NCBI GenBank assembly: GCA_900100245.1
Contig: FNEU01000001.1
Location: 372,001 to 436,000, forward strand
Direction: 5' to 3'
DNA: 64,000 nucleotides
From: Lachnospiraceae bacterium G41
GTDB taxonomy: Bacteria > Bacillota > Clostridia > Lachnospirales > Lachnospiraceae
Shown: in pieces, positions 44,410 through 53,465 of the stretch
Numbering within the stretch: position 1 is the stretch's first letter
Layout: each line of letters starts with the position of its first letter
The notes under the pieces: model-generated
The model's input: only the letters and a program-made list of their open reading frames with translations
The model's database searches: none
What the model was told of the DNA's origin: nothing
Program-made: the position numbers and the translations under genes

Positions 44410-45819
44410 TTAAAACCATCTTGCTTTGTTCATCATGATGACAAATTCCTGATTATTCTTTGTTTTAGAGAACAAATCGATTACCTTATCTACTGCCTCT
44501 TCGGGTTTAAGTCCGTTGAAGCCTCTTCTCATGGCACTGATGGCCGTAAGTTCTTCGGGTGTTAATAAAAGATGCTCGTTTCTCGTACCGGACTTCGGAA
44601 TATCGATGGCAGGGAATACTCTCTTTTCGGAGAGCTTTCTGTCAAGAACAAGTTCCATGTTACCTGTTCCTTTGAATTCCTCGTATACTACATCATCCAT
44701 CTTCGAGCCTGTATCTACAAGCGCTGTTGCAAGAATTGTAAGGCTTCCGCCCTCTCTCATGTTTCTTGCGGCACCGAAGAATTTCTTGGGCATATGAAGC
44801 GCTGCGGGATCAAGACCGCCGGAGAGCGTTCTTCCCGAAGGAGGAATAACCTGGTTGTATGCTCTGGTAAGTCTTGTGATTGAGTCTAAAAGAATGATTA
44901 CATCCTGCTTGGATTCAACTAATCTTCTTGCTCTCTCAATTACCATTTCCGCAACTTTTTTATGATGTTCGGGTGTTTCGTCAAATGTTGAATAAATAAC
45001 TTCTACGTTTTCGCCTTTGATGGCTTCTTTTATGTCCGTAACTTCCTCAGGTCTTTCATCGATTAGAAGGATAATCATGTGCATCTTTCTGTTGTTGTAA
45101 AGCACACTCTTTGCAATATCCTTAAGAAGCGTTGTCTTACCTGCTTTTGGCTGGGATACAATCATACCTCTCTGACCCTTGCCTACGGGAGATACGAGAT
45201 CCACGATTCTCATTGATACCGGAGCTCCCGGAATATCAAGTCTTATCTTTTCGTCGGGGAAGACCGGAGTCATTTCCTCAAACTTGCATCTGTTTGCAAT
45301 CGATTCGGGCTTTCCTCCGTTAATCTTCGTTACGTATAAAAGAGCTGAGAATTTTTCTTTTTCGCTTTTTATCTTGGTGTTTCCCGTTACGATATCGCCG
45401 GTTCTTAAACCGAATTTCTTGATGATGCCATGCTGGATATAAACATCATTGTCACCCGACATATAGTTGTCGCTTCTGATAAAACCGAAGCCGTCCGGCA
45501 TTACTTCAACAATTCCGGTAACGGTATTGTTGCTGTCTAATCTCGCATCATACTCCTGCTCAAATCCCGGAGCACCGAAGACTACCATATTGTTTTCATT
45601 TACTTCTTTTTCTTCTGTTGCCTTGGGAGCGGGCTCTGAAGGTGCCGGCTCAGCTGCCTTCTTCTCTTCTTTTATGGTAACACCGTTATATTCTTTTTCT
45701 TTTTCAACAAGAATATCCACCAGTTCATCTTTGTTCATGGTGCTGGTGCCTTTAATACCCATTCCTTTGACAATACTTCTTAAATCGGCAATTTTTAAAG
45801 TATTATATTTTTCACGCAT
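44410..45819 (-). CDS. rho: Transcription termination factor Rho
   Basis: 469 residues. Rho is the hexameric RNA helicase that ends transcripts. An N-terminal Rho_N domain (1-45) is separated from the RNA-binding cold-shock-like domain (about 95-165; VTGIVEVMPDGFGFIRSDNYM) by a Glu/Ala/Pro insertion. The ATPase has Walker A (SQPKAGKTTLLK), Walker B (DVIILLDSITRLTRAYN) and the Q/R loops (LSGGLDPAALHMPKKFFGAARN). GGAGGG ribosome site. The promoter and a hairpin in a roughly 120-nt leader lie upstream, in line with the autoregulation usual for rho. Confidence 0.98.
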   Translation of the reverse strand: MREKYNTLKIADLRSIVKGMGIKGTSTMNKDELVDILVEKEKEYNGVTIKEEKKAAEPAPSEPAPKATEEKEVNENNMVVFGAPGFEQEYDARLDSNNTVTGIVEVMPDGFGFIRSDNYMSGDNDVYIQHGIIKKFGLRTGDIVTGNTKIKSEKEKFSALLYVTKINGGKPESIANRCKFEEMTPVFPDEKIRLDIPGAPVSMRIVDLVSPVGKGQRGMIVSQPKAGKTTLLKDIAKSVLYNNRKMHMIILLIDERPEEVTDIKEAIKGENVEVIYSTFDETPEHHKKVAEMVIERARRLVESKQDVIILLDSITRLTRAYNQVIPPSGRTLSGGLDPAALHMPKKFFGAARNMREGGSLTILATALVDTGSKMDDVVYEEFKGTGNMELVLDRKLSEKRVFPAIDIPKSGTRNEHLLLTPEELTAISAMRRGFNGLKPEEAVDKVIDLFSKTKNNQEFVIMMNKARWF

Positions 45820-45903
45820 TAATAACCCTCCTGCAAAAATAATATTCTTTGTTTAAATAAACCGGGAATATTTTTGAATAACCTCAATAGAATTAATGAA
45901 AAT

Positions 45904-45921
45904 GTTGCGTTACCCCGCAAC
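45904..45921 (-). promoter_or_regulatory. Hairpin in the rho leader
   Basis: A perfect 6-bp stem (GTTGCG / CGCAAC) with a 6-nt loop lies within the predicted rho 5' UTR, about 25 nt after the start. It may take part in rho autoregulation. Confidence 0.4.
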
Positions 45922-45947
45922 CTATTCAAGATTTATGAATTATCTGT

Positions 45948-45975
45948 ATTATACTACATTTCTGCCCTTTTGCAA
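45948..45975 (-). promoter_or_regulatory. rho promoter
   Basis: TTGCAA (45970-45975) and perfect TATAAT (45948-45953) are 16 bp apart on the minus strand. Confidence 0.7.
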
Positions 45976-45992
45976 GTATATTTATCAGGTTG

Positions 45993-46021
45993 TTGAAAAA
46001 ACGCCTTTTTTTATTTATAAT
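45993..46021 (+). promoter_or_regulatory. Promoter of the DHH phosphoesterase gene
   Basis: TTGAAA (45993-45998) and perfect TATAAT (46016-46021) are 17 bp apart, with the start about 40 nt before the ATG at 46069. Divergent from the rho promoter. Confidence 0.75.
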
Positions 46022-46068
46022 TTTCTTGTGTGGGAAACCATGGAATTTCATATGTAGAGGGGAAAAAT

Positions 46069-46986
46069 ATGAGACTAATTACACGTTCGGATTTTGACGG
46101 TCTTGCATGCGGTGCTCTCTTAAAAGAAGCAGGCATTATAGACAGTTGGAAATTTGCTCATCCGAAGGATCTTCAGGACGGGCTTGTTGAAGTAAATGAG
46201 AATGATGTTCTTGCAAATGTTCCATTCGTTGAAGGGTGCGGTTTGTGGTTCGATCATCATTCGAGTGAATTCGAAAGAAATCAGCTGGAAGGCAAATACA
46301 AAGGTGAAAGCCGTGTGACACCTTCCTGCGCCAGAATTATTTATGATTACTACGGCGGTCACGAAAGATTCGCTCATTTTGACGAAATGCTTGATGCCGT
46401 AGACAAAGTTGACTCGGCCAATCTTACGATTGACGATATTCAGAATCCCAAGGGCTGGATATTAATCGGATTTTTGATGGATCCCCGAACCGGCCTTGGC
46501 AGATGGAGAGATTTTACGATTTCCAATTATCAGCTGATGGAAAATCTGATGGAAGCATGTCGTACGATGAATACCGAAGAGATTCTTGCATTACCCGATG
46601 TAAAAGAGCGTATCGATGTTTATTTTGAGCAGGAAGCACTCTTTAAACAGATGGTAAAAGATCATACAAGAGTCGAAGGCGATTTAATCATTTCCGATAT
46701 GAGAAATGTGGATCCTATTTATTCGGGCAACCGTTTTATGATTTACTCAATGTATCCCGAGCAGAACATTTCAATGTGGATTGTAAACGGCAAGGGCGGC
46801 AAAGGCTGTTCATGCGCGGTAGGCTACAGCATTATAAACAGAACCTCCAAAGTTGATGTAGGTTCACTGATGCTAAAATACGGTGGCGGCGGACACAAGG
46901 CCGTTGGTACATGCCAGCTCTCGGATGAAGAAATGGATGCAAAGATTCCCGAGATTATCGATGCCATTATTAACTACAAAGAATAA
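46069..46986 (+). CDS. DHH-family phosphoesterase
   Basis: 305 residues. The DHH signature is present (RSDFDGLACGALLKE at 5-19, and WFDHHSSE at about 61-68), together with the C-terminal GGGGHKAVGTCQLSDEE. Such proteins cleave phosphodiester or phosphoanhydride bonds (oligoribonucleotides, pAp or polyphosphate); which applies here is not clear. It differs from the NrnA protein also in the window. The start at 46069 follows AGAGGGG; an upstream in-frame ATG at 46030 lacks a site. A copy of the palindromic repeat with a T-run follows and probably terminates it. Confidence 0.85.
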   Translation: MRLITRSDFDGLACGALLKEAGIIDSWKFAHPKDLQDGLVEVNENDVLANVPFVEGCGLWFDHHSSEFERNQLEGKYKGESRVTPSCARIIYDYYGGHERFAHFDEMLDAVDKVDSANLTIDDIQNPKGWILIGFLMDPRTGLGRWRDFTISNYQLMENLMEACRTMNTEEILALPDVKERIDVYFEQEALFKQMVKDHTRVEGDLIISDMRNVDPIYSGNRFMIYSMYPEQNISMWIVNGKGGKGCSCAVGYSIINRTSKVDVGSLMLKYGGGGHKAVGTCQLSDEEMDAKIPEIIDAIINYKE

Positions 46987-47006
46987 AATCATAATTTAAT
47001 TTTAAA

Positions 47007-47048
47007 AGGTGCCAGACACACTTTCGTGAGTCAGGCACCTATTTTTTT
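47007..47048. repeat. Palindromic interspersed repeat, copy B, acting as terminator
   Basis: AGGTGCCAGACACAC and GTGAGTCAGGCACCT form a 15-bp stem with two A-A mismatches around TTTC (47007-47040). It is followed by ATTTTTTT on the plus strand, so this copy also looks like a terminator of the DHH gene. Confidence 0.8.
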
Positions 47049-47055
47049 GCCTTAT

Positions 47056-47088
47056 CGGTGTCCGGCTCCCGCAGGGTGCCTGACTCCG
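47056..47088. repeat. Palindromic interspersed repeat, copy B2
   Basis: Read on the minus strand: GGAGTCAGGCACC, a CTGCG-like spacer, then GAGCCGGACACC. Same consensus as the other copies and only 16 bp from copy B, just after the stop of the AMP-ligase gene. Confidence 0.7.
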
Positions 47089-47089
47089 T

Positions 47090-48730
47090 CTACTGTTTGA
47101 TTTCGTTTTGTGCGGCTACAAGATTCTCTACGCAGTAAATTGCACGAAGTTTGGGCTTTTCAATCTTACCGGTCGGGTTTCTGGGAATATCCGCGAAGAT
47201 AATCTTCTTGGGTCTCTTGTATCTCGGAAGCTTGTGGCAGAACTCTTCCACTTCTTCTTCGGTAAGAGTAAATCCGTTCTTTACTTCAATTATGGCTGCG
47301 GTAACTTCACCGAGTCTCTTGTCGGGAATACCGATTACAGCCACGTCCTTAACGGCATTATGCTGTCTGATAAAGTCTTCAATCTGAACGGGATAAATAT
47401 TTTCACCGCCTGATATAACGACGTCTTTCTTTCTGTCAACAAGGAAGATGAAGCCGTCCTCGTCTTCCATCGCCATATCGCCTGTAAAGAGCCAGCCGTC
47501 TGCAAGTACTTCTGCGGTAGACTTGGGATCGTTGTAGTAGCATTCCATGACGCCGGGTCCCTTAACAGCGAGTTCTCCGACATCGCCTCTTTTAACGGTA
47601 TTTCTGTTTTCGTCAACAATCTTAACTTCCCATCCGTAGCCTGCCTTACCGATAGCGCCGACCTTGTTGATGTTTTCAACACCAAGATGTACGCAGCCCG
47701 GTCCGATGGATTCGCTAAGACCATAGTTTGTATCGTACTGATGATTCGGGAATACTTTTTTCCATCTTGCAATAAGTGAAGGCGGTACAGGCTGTGCGCC
47801 TATGTGCATCAGTCTCCAGTTGGACAAATCATAATCTTCGAGTTTGACTTCGCCCGAATCGATTGCATCAAGAATATCCTGAGCCCAGGGAACAAGGAGC
47901 CATACAATGGTACACTTCTCATTGCTTGCTGCCTCCAAAATTGTCTTGGGCTTTGTACCCTTAAGAAGCACTGCCTTTGATCCGGATAAAAGAGATCCGA
48001 ACCAGTGCATCTTTGCACCCGTATGATAAAGAGGAGGGATACAAAGGAATATATCGTCTCTTGTCTGACCGTGATGGTTCTGCTCTACCGCACATGAGTG
48101 CATGAGTGAACGATGTTTATGAAGAATAGCCTTGGGGAAGCCTGTGGTGCCTGATGAGAAATAAATGGCAGCATAGTCATTATCCGTAAGCTTGATGTCA
48201 GGTCTCTGGCTCGAGCAGTTTGCAACGAGTGAATTGTAATCCTCTGCAAAGCTCGGACAGTTATCGCCCACATAGAATAAGAGTCTGTTCTTGCTGATGG
48301 ATTCTGCGATTTCTTCCACACGGCCGATAAATTCGGGACCGAATACAAGAATATCAACCTCTGCAAGATTAAGACAGTATTCGATTTCATCGGGAGCATA
48401 TCTAAAGTTAAGTGGTACTGCAATAGCTCCTGTTTTTAAAATACCGAAGTAAATGGGAAGCCACTCAAGGCAGTTCATCAAAAGAATTGCAACCTTGTCT
48501 TCTTTCTTGACTCCTCTGGATATAAGCATATTTGCAAATCTGTTTGCTTTCTCCTCGAAAACACTCCAGGTAATTTCTCTTCTGTAATGTGTAACGGGAT
48601 TAGGTTCAATCAGTTCGTATTCCTTCCATGTCACACGTCTGACTTCTTTGATTTCAGGATTTATTTCAACGAGACATACGTCTGAACCGTACTGTTCGCT
48701 GTTTCTGTCCAATAATTCTGTAATAGGCAT
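47090..48730 (-). CDS. Acyl-CoA synthetase-like AMP-forming ligase
   Basis: 546 residues of the ANL superfamily. The P-loop motif YFSSGTTGFPKA (about 186-197), YGLSESIGPG, GWLFTGDMAMEDEDGFIFLVDRKKD and the C-terminal NPTGKIEKPKL with the catalytic Lys are intact. These enzymes activate a carboxylic acid with ATP and pass it to CoA. The substrate (fatty or aromatic acid) cannot be read from the sequence. The start at 48730 follows AAGGAG; the in-frame ATG at 48754 is upstream of it. No pathway partners are adjacent. Confidence 0.9.
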   Translation of the reverse strand: MPITELLDRNSEQYGSDVCLVEINPEIKEVRRVTWKEYELIEPNPVTHYRREITWSVFEEKANRFANMLISRGVKKEDKVAILLMNCLEWLPIYFGILKTGAIAVPLNFRYAPDEIEYCLNLAEVDILVFGPEFIGRVEEIAESISKNRLLFYVGDNCPSFAEDYNSLVANCSSQRPDIKLTDNDYAAIYFSSGTTGFPKAILHKHRSLMHSCAVEQNHHGQTRDDIFLCIPPLYHTGAKMHWFGSLLSGSKAVLLKGTKPKTILEAASNEKCTIVWLLVPWAQDILDAIDSGEVKLEDYDLSNWRLMHIGAQPVPPSLIARWKKVFPNHQYDTNYGLSESIGPGCVHLGVENINKVGAIGKAGYGWEVKIVDENRNTVKRGDVGELAVKGPGVMECYYNDPKSTAEVLADGWLFTGDMAMEDEDGFIFLVDRKKDVVISGGENIYPVQIEDFIRQHNAVKDVAVIGIPDKRLGEVTAAIIEVKNGFTLTEEEVEEFCHKLPRYKRPKKIIFADIPRNPTGKIEKPKLRAIYCVENLVAAQNEIKQ

Positions 48731-48810
48731 AAAAATTCTCCTTAATACTTTCATTTTTCGCGACAGTCTATATTATGCCACTTTAAAGCACGAAAGTAAA
48801 GACATAAAAT

Positions 48811-48845
48811 AAAAAAAGCCCTTCTATCCCTGAAAGACTTTTTTT
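48811..48845 (-). terminator. Terminator after the 69-residue gene
   Basis: An A-rich arm and a T-rich arm pair (AAAAAAAGTCTTTC with GAAGGGCTTTTTTT, with G-U pairs), ending in a T-run on the minus strand. It overlaps the stop of the small gene. Confidence 0.7.
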
Positions 48846-49053
48846 AGTAAACTTTGATTGTTTCGATTACAAGCATGGATTTGTAATCCACATTTGCCTT
48901 ATCAATTTTTCTTCTTAAATCCATCTCATCTTTACACTTCACCGCGGCTGTGATATCCGGTGTCATGTAGAATCTTCCCAAAAGTTTCTTCTCTGCCAGA
49001 TACTCGTCGGTCCGTGTATTGTGAGCAATGTAATATTCACTAGCAGCAGCCAT
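48844..49053 (-). CDS. 69-residue protein of unknown function
   Basis: 69 residues starting MAAASEYYIAHNTRTDEYLA, mixed charged, no membrane segment, with KCKDEMDLRRKIDKANVDYKS near the end. A GGAAGGGG ribosome site precedes the ATG. It follows the zinc-ribbon gene by 39 bp, is likely co-transcribed with it, and ends in a terminator. No family recognised. Confidence 0.75.
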   Translation of the reverse strand: MAAASEYYIAHNTRTDEYLAEKKLLGRFYMTPDITAAVKCKDEMDLRRKIDKANVDYKSMLVIETIKVY

Positions 49054-49092
49054 ATCGAAAATCCCCTTCCTGTAATTAATGATTAGACTTGC

Positions 49093-49437
49093 TTAGATGA
49101 TTACCAATTCCTCCGAAACAGGCTGTAATTTATATCCGCACTTGTTACAAAATGAACTGTCGTACGGTAATGTGTTTCCGCAGTTATCACACATTCTCAA
49201 TCCCTGTGTTTTTAACTTGCGGTTGTTCCAGACTTTAGCATTATATTCAAGTTTTTTGATGGTATCTACTTTTTCCTTGTAAATCTCATCGATACCTTCA
49301 TTGTCTTTATTTGATTCATAGAAAAGTTCTCCGAGCTGATAAACCATTCTTTTCTGGGTATCTTCCACCTGTTTTAATGAAGCTTCAATCGATTTAACTT
49401 CGGCGGAAGTATTATCCTTTTTAGCTCCAAATGCCAT
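49093..49437 (-). CDS. Zinc-ribbon coiled-coil protein
   Basis: 114 residues. A charged helical N-terminal part (about 10-80, probably coiled coil) is followed by a C-terminal zinc ribbon with CDNC (83-86) and CNKC (97-100). The function is unknown; such proteins are often adaptors. It has a consensus promoter upstream and a GGGGGA ribosome site, and forms a two-gene unit with the 69-residue gene. Confidence 0.8.
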   Translation of the reverse strand: MAFGAKKDNTSAEVKSIEASLKQVEDTQKRMVYQLGELFYESNKDNEGIDEIYKEKVDTIKKLEYNAKVWNNRKLKTQGLRMCDNCGNTLPYDSSFCNKCGYKLQPVSEELVII

Positions 49438-49469
49438 ATTTCATTCCCCCTGGTCACTTTCTTATAATA

Positions 49470-49497
49470 ATTATAACTCCTCATAAAAGAAAGTCAA
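49470..49497 (-). promoter_or_regulatory. Promoter of the zinc-ribbon/69-residue gene pair
   Basis: TTGACT (49492-49497) and perfect TATAAT (49470-49475) are 16 bp apart on the minus strand. Confidence 0.8.
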
Positions 49498-49532
49498 TTA
49501 TGACGTTGACATAAAATGTAAACAAATTGTAA

Positions 49533-49556
49533 CTTCCCTGTTAATTTACAGGGAAG
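49533..49556 (-). terminator. Terminator hairpin after nhaC
   Basis: A perfect 9-bp stem (CTTCCCTGT / ACAGGGAAG) with a 6-nt loop, 32 bp after the nhaC-like stop. Followed on the minus strand by TTACAATTTG, a weak U-tract. Confidence 0.65.
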
Positions 49557-49588
49557 CTACAATCCGTATCGGTTTTATTAGAAAAATA

Positions 49589-51160
49589 CTATGCTTCAGC
49601 CTTTGCTTCTTTCTTTTCTTTGCCAAAAATTGCCTTTAATACAAAGAGCATTCCGATGGTAAGCACAACGCCTATTAAGAGGCTTAATACTACATTAAGT
49701 ACGAAGTTTGTAACAAACAACTGAATCAGACCTGCAATTATGTATGTTACGAATGAAACAGCCGCTACAGAAAGTGCGTAAGGAAGCTGTGATGATACAT
49801 GGTTTACATGCTGAATCTGTGCGCCTGCCGAAGCCATAATTGTTGTATCCGAAATAGGTGAGCAGTGATCGCCGCATACAGCACCTGCAAGACAAGCAGA
49901 GATACCGATGATAAAGAGTGTACTTTCGGGCGGGAACAAAGCAGTTACAATCGGAATTAAGATACCGAATGTACCCCATGAAGTACCAGTTGCAAATGCA
50001 AGGAAGCATGCAACTATGAAGATAACTGCGGGAAGGAATACATAAAGTCCCCCTGCAGCACCTTCCATAAGGCCGCTTACAAATACATCTGCGCCGAGTG
50101 CACCGGTCATATTCTTAAGAGATACGGCAAGTGTAAGGATTAACATTGCGGGAACCATTGCCTTAAATCCCTTAGGAAGACATTCCATAGCATCCTTGAA
50201 TTTGATTACTCTTCTTAAAAGCAGATAAGCAACAATAATTACAAGGGCAATAACAGCACCCCAGGGAAGTCCGATGGTTGAGTCCGTATCTGCGAAAGCA
50301 TTGATAAAGTTAAATGCATTATCGGGAGCATCTTCACCTAAAAATGCAACAGGGCCCCAGAAACCGCCGATGTAAATCATACCGACTACGCAGGTAATAA
50401 TAAGAACTGATACGGGAAGAATAAGATCTATAACTTTACCCTTCGAATTGGATTTTTCTTCATCCTTCTTGTCAAGTCCTCCGATATTTCCTTTTAAGGC
50501 TTCTTCCTCATATTTTTTCATGGGACCGAAATCGAATTTAAGAAGTACAAGTCCGATGATGAAAATAAATGTAAGAAGTGAATAATAGTTAAAGAAAATA
50601 GCCTTGCAGAAAAGCTGAATACCGTTAATTCCCGTATTCATATCTTTAGCTACACTCGAAACTGCCGCAGCCCATGAAGAAATGGGTGCAATCATACAAA
50701 TAGGAGCCGCTGTGGCATCAATCAGATACGACAACTTGGCTCTTGAAATCTTCTTGGAATCGGTAATCGGTCTCATAACCGAGCCGACTGTAAGACAGTT
50801 AAAATAATCATCAACGAAAATCAAAACACCGAGTACAAAAGTTGCAATCTGTGCACCGACTCTTGTCTTAATATTCTTCTCTGCCCATCTTCCGAATGCT
50901 TCGGAACCGCCTGACATATTAATAAGTGCAACGATAATTCCCAAGAGAATAAGGAATAAGAAAATACCGGCATTATCCATTATGGCGGTGATAAGGCCGT
51001 CGTTAATAATGGTATCAATCGTTCCGATAGGATTAAATCCCGCTACGAACAAAGCACCGATAATAATGCCGACAAAAAGTGATGAATAAGCTTCTTTGGT
51101 GATAAGCGCCAAGACAATGGCTACCACGGGCGGAATAAGCGCCCAAAATTTACCGTACAT
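49589..51160 (-). CDS. NhaC-family Na+/H+ antiporter
   Basis: 523 residues and about eleven to twelve membrane segments. Conserved blocks include FVDDYFNCLTVGSVMRPITD (about 116-135), IDATAAPICMIAPISSWAA and GTSWGTFGILIPIV, typical of the NhaC superfamily. Members exchange Na+ for H+, or carry out malate/lactate or amino-acid exchange; the exact substrate is open. GGAGGT ribosome site. pepD lies upstream on the same strand. Confidence 0.9.
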   Translation of the reverse strand: MYGKFWALIPPVVAIVLALITKEAYSSLFVGIIIGALFVAGFNPIGTIDTIINDGLITAIMDNAGIFLFLILLGIIVALINMSGGSEAFGRWAEKNIKTRVGAQIATFVLGVLIFVDDYFNCLTVGSVMRPITDSKKISRAKLSYLIDATAAPICMIAPISSWAAAVSSVAKDMNTGINGIQLFCKAIFFNYYSLLTFIFIIGLVLLKFDFGPMKKYEEEALKGNIGGLDKKDEEKSNSKGKVIDLILPVSVLIITCVVGMIYIGGFWGPVAFLGEDAPDNAFNFINAFADTDSTIGLPWGAVIALVIIVAYLLLRRVIKFKDAMECLPKGFKAMVPAMLILTLAVSLKNMTGALGADVFVSGLMEGAAGGLYVFLPAVIFIVACFLAFATGTSWGTFGILIPIVTALFPPESTLFIIGISACLAGAVCGDHCSPISDTTIMASAGAQIQHVNHVSSQLPYALSVAAVSFVTYIIAGLIQLFVTNFVLNVVLSLLIGVVLTIGMLFVLKAIFGKEKKEAKAEA

Positions 51161-51201
51161 TTCATAACCTCCCTAAATATCCGATTTTTGTTTACCGGAA
51201 G

Positions 51202-51220
51202 AAGTGTCCCCTCGACACTT
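51202..51220. terminator. Hairpin between pepD and nhaC
   Basis: A 7-bp stem (AAGTGTC / GACACTT) with a T-run only on the plus strand. It lies between two minus-strand genes, so its role as a pepD terminator is doubtful. Confidence 0.3.
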
Positions 51221-51270
51221 TTTTGCTTGCCAATCTTTATTATATAATAAAATTATAAATATAAAAAGAA

Positions 51271-52698
51271 CTAATTCTCCTTAATTTGCATAACTTTTAT
51301 AACAAGTTCTCTCGTTCTTTCAACGCTTGCAAGATCAAGTTTTTCTCTCGTGGTATGAATATTTAATATATTGGGGCCGACAGATACGGCATCAAGTTCT
51401 TTTTTCTTTTCAATCAGTATTCCACACTCCAAACCTGCGTGAACGCCTGTAACTACGGGATTTTGACCGTATTGGTCATTATAACATTCAACAAATCTTT
51501 TAGTAAGTTTCGAGTCAGGATTAAACTCCCAGCCGGGATAATCTCCTGTTAATGCAAGCTTGCAGCCCTTCTTCGCTAATGTGGTTCCGAGTCTTTCTTT
51601 TAAATCTTCTTTTTCTTTGGCAACGGAACTTCTAAGGCAAAAATCAAGTTTAAAGCCCTCGTCATCAAGTCTCATAACACCAAGATTAAGACTGGTTTCG
51701 ACCATATCTATACCGGAACACATTTTGACGACTCCGTCGGGAATCTCAGTTAATATTTCCGCAATCACTTCTGTTTTGTCTATACATAAAGTATCATTAG
51801 AGGACTCTTCGGTCACCGGTGTTATGACGATTCTTATTTCATCCTCGATTCCTTTATACTCTTCGTTTATCTTTTTATCAAAATCGTTGATTATTCTTGC
51901 AAATTCATCGGTAGCAATGTCCGTATCGATTAACATCGAAGCATATGCGGGAATTGCATTGTCTTTTTCACCACCGTAAATACCGGCTAAGTCTGTTTTA
52001 CCGTTCGCGGTAAGTTCTTTTAGGAGTCTTCCGAGGACTATGCACGCATTTGCCCTGCCCTCATGGATGGAAGTGCCCGAATGACCGCCTTTAAGGCCCT
52101 TAAATTCAACGGAATACATTGCGCCGTGTCTTTTTACGTCTCTTTTACATTCAAGCAAAGAAAGCAGCCTTACGCCGCCTGCGCAGGATGTCGTAATCAC
52201 GCCCTCTTCTTCCGAATCAATGTTTATAAGATATTTGCCGTTTATATCCGATAAATTGATGCCCATTGCACCGTCCATTCCGACCTCTTCGTTGACCGTA
52301 AAAATACATTCAAGCGAAGGGTGCGATAATGAATCGTCTGTAAGAATATCAAGTGCCATGGCTACGGCTATTCCGTCATCTCCGCCAAGCGATGTGCCTT
52401 TTCCGAATAGGTATCCGTCTTTTTCTTCTAAGATAAGACCGTCTTTTTCAAGATCTAGTTCTACGCCCTCGTCTTTTACGGCCACCATATCCATATGGCC
52501 CTGAAGAATGATACCGGGCTCGTTTTCATAGCCTTCGGACGCACTTTTCCAGATGATGACGTTTTTAAGTTCGTCCTGCCTGTACTTAAGGCCGTTTTTA
52601 ATAGCGAAATCTACGAGATAATTACTTATTTTATCAATATTGTATGAACCATGCGGGATTGCACATATTTCTTTAAAATATTTAAGTGTATTGTTCAT
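51271..52698 (-). CDS. pepD: Aminoacyl-histidine dipeptidase (M20 family)
   Basis: 475 residues. PepD is a cytosolic zinc dipeptidase that cleaves Xaa-His and other dipeptides. Motifs of family M20: ILQGHMDMVAVKD (metal His/Asp), GTSLGGDDGIAVAMALDIL (bridging Asp), FTVNEEVGMDGAM (catalytic and metal Glu), and VHAGLECGIL near the C-terminus (metal Glu). It begins 12 bp after a membrane-anchored trypsin-like protein gene, so the two are probably an operon. Confidence 0.95.
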   Translation of the reverse strand: MNNTLKYFKEICAIPHGSYNIDKISNYLVDFAIKNGLKYRQDELKNVIIWKSASEGYENEPGIILQGHMDMVAVKDEGVELDLEKDGLILEEKDGYLFGKGTSLGGDDGIAVAMALDILTDDSLSHPSLECIFTVNEEVGMDGAMGINLSDINGKYLINIDSEEEGVITTSCAGGVRLLSLLECKRDVKRHGAMYSVEFKGLKGGHSGTSIHEGRANACIVLGRLLKELTANGKTDLAGIYGGEKDNAIPAYASMLIDTDIATDEFARIINDFDKKINEEYKGIEDEIRIVITPVTEESSNDTLCIDKTEVIAEILTEIPDGVVKMCSGIDMVETSLNLGVMRLDDEGFKLDFCLRSSVAKEKEDLKERLGTTLAKKGCKLALTGDYPGWEFNPDSKLTKRFVECYNDQYGQNPVVTGVHAGLECGILIEKKKELDAVSVGPNILNIHTTREKLDLASVERTRELVIKVMQIKEN

Positions 52699-52710
52699 TG
52701 TTTTTTCCTT

Positions 52711-53415
52711 TTACTTGGCAATCAGAAAAGTCATATATTCGTTTCTTAATTCGTATGCGGGAATTACCGCGCCCTCAGTTTCGTTTGCGGCAATTATCAT
52801 TCCGATTAATCTGTCATCTTCGTCAAAAACACCTTCGCCCGACATTCCTGGAAGCACTTCTCCCGAGAAAAGTCCGACATCTTCACTTAATTCATAGACG
52901 AATTCATCAGAGCTAATCCACAGTCCTTCAGCCACATCCAGAGAAACATCATAAATATTATTTGCGAAATAAACTTTACTGCTTAAAGAATATGATTCAT
53001 AATCGCTTTTTGACATAATCTCGGGTGCTTTTGCGCCTTTAATGTAAAAGTCCGAATCTTCTCTCATGACCCTTATTATTGCGGCATCCGTGTTTGAATA
53101 ATAATACACGACTTCGGCGTCGACTTTTCCCTTATTTCCAAACTCGATACTGACATTGTTCTCTTCGCTTACAAGGTGTTTTGATGTGACTATATCGATA
53201 TAATCATCGGTTGTATCTATAATGATTCCGCGGCCGTTTTTAATGCCCGCATAAACATTTACCTGGCAAAGGTTTCTGTAGCCTTTTTCCATGAGACCGA
53301 TCTCGTCTGCGGCATCTTTTATGAAAAGCATTCCGATTACAAAGATAATAATAATGCTCATAAAAGATACGATGCAAAGTATTAAGTTTTTAATAAAGTT
53401 TTTGTCTTTTTTCAT
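52711..53415 (-). CDS. Membrane-anchored trypsin-like serine protease
   Basis: 234 residues. One N-terminal membrane helix (about 10-32) is followed by an extracytoplasmic domain with the pattern of chymotrypsin/HtrA-type proteases: His80 in IVTSKHLV, Asp110 in NTDAAIIRV, and Ser192 in LPGMSGEGVFDEDDRLIG. All three triad residues are therefore present in order. There is no PDZ domain. The substrate is unknown. It lies 12 bp upstream of pepD. A repeat of the palindromic family lies just upstream of its start. Confidence 0.8.
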   Translation of the reverse strand: MKKDKNFIKNLILCIVSFMSIIIIFVIGMLFIKDAADEIGLMEKGYRNLCQVNVYAGIKNGRGIIIDTTDDYIDIVTSKHLVSEENNVSIEFGNKGKVDAEVVYYYSNTDAAIIRVMREDSDFYIKGAKAPEIMSKSDYESYSLSSKVYFANNIYDVSLDVAEGLWISSDEFVYELSEDVGLFSGEVLPGMSGEGVFDEDDRLIGMIIAANETEGAVIPAYELRNEYMTFLIAK

Positions 53416-53428
53416 TTGCTTTTACCTA

Positions 53429-53465
53429 ATCGGAGCCGGGCACACTTCGTGAGCCGGGCCCCGAT
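53429..53465. repeat. Palindromic interspersed repeat, copy C
   Basis: ATCGGAGCCGGGCACAC and GTGAGCCGGGCCCCGAT around TTC form an imperfect 17-bp stem. It lies between the protease gene and the Fe-S scaffold gene, directly next to the terminator of the latter. Confidence 0.75.
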
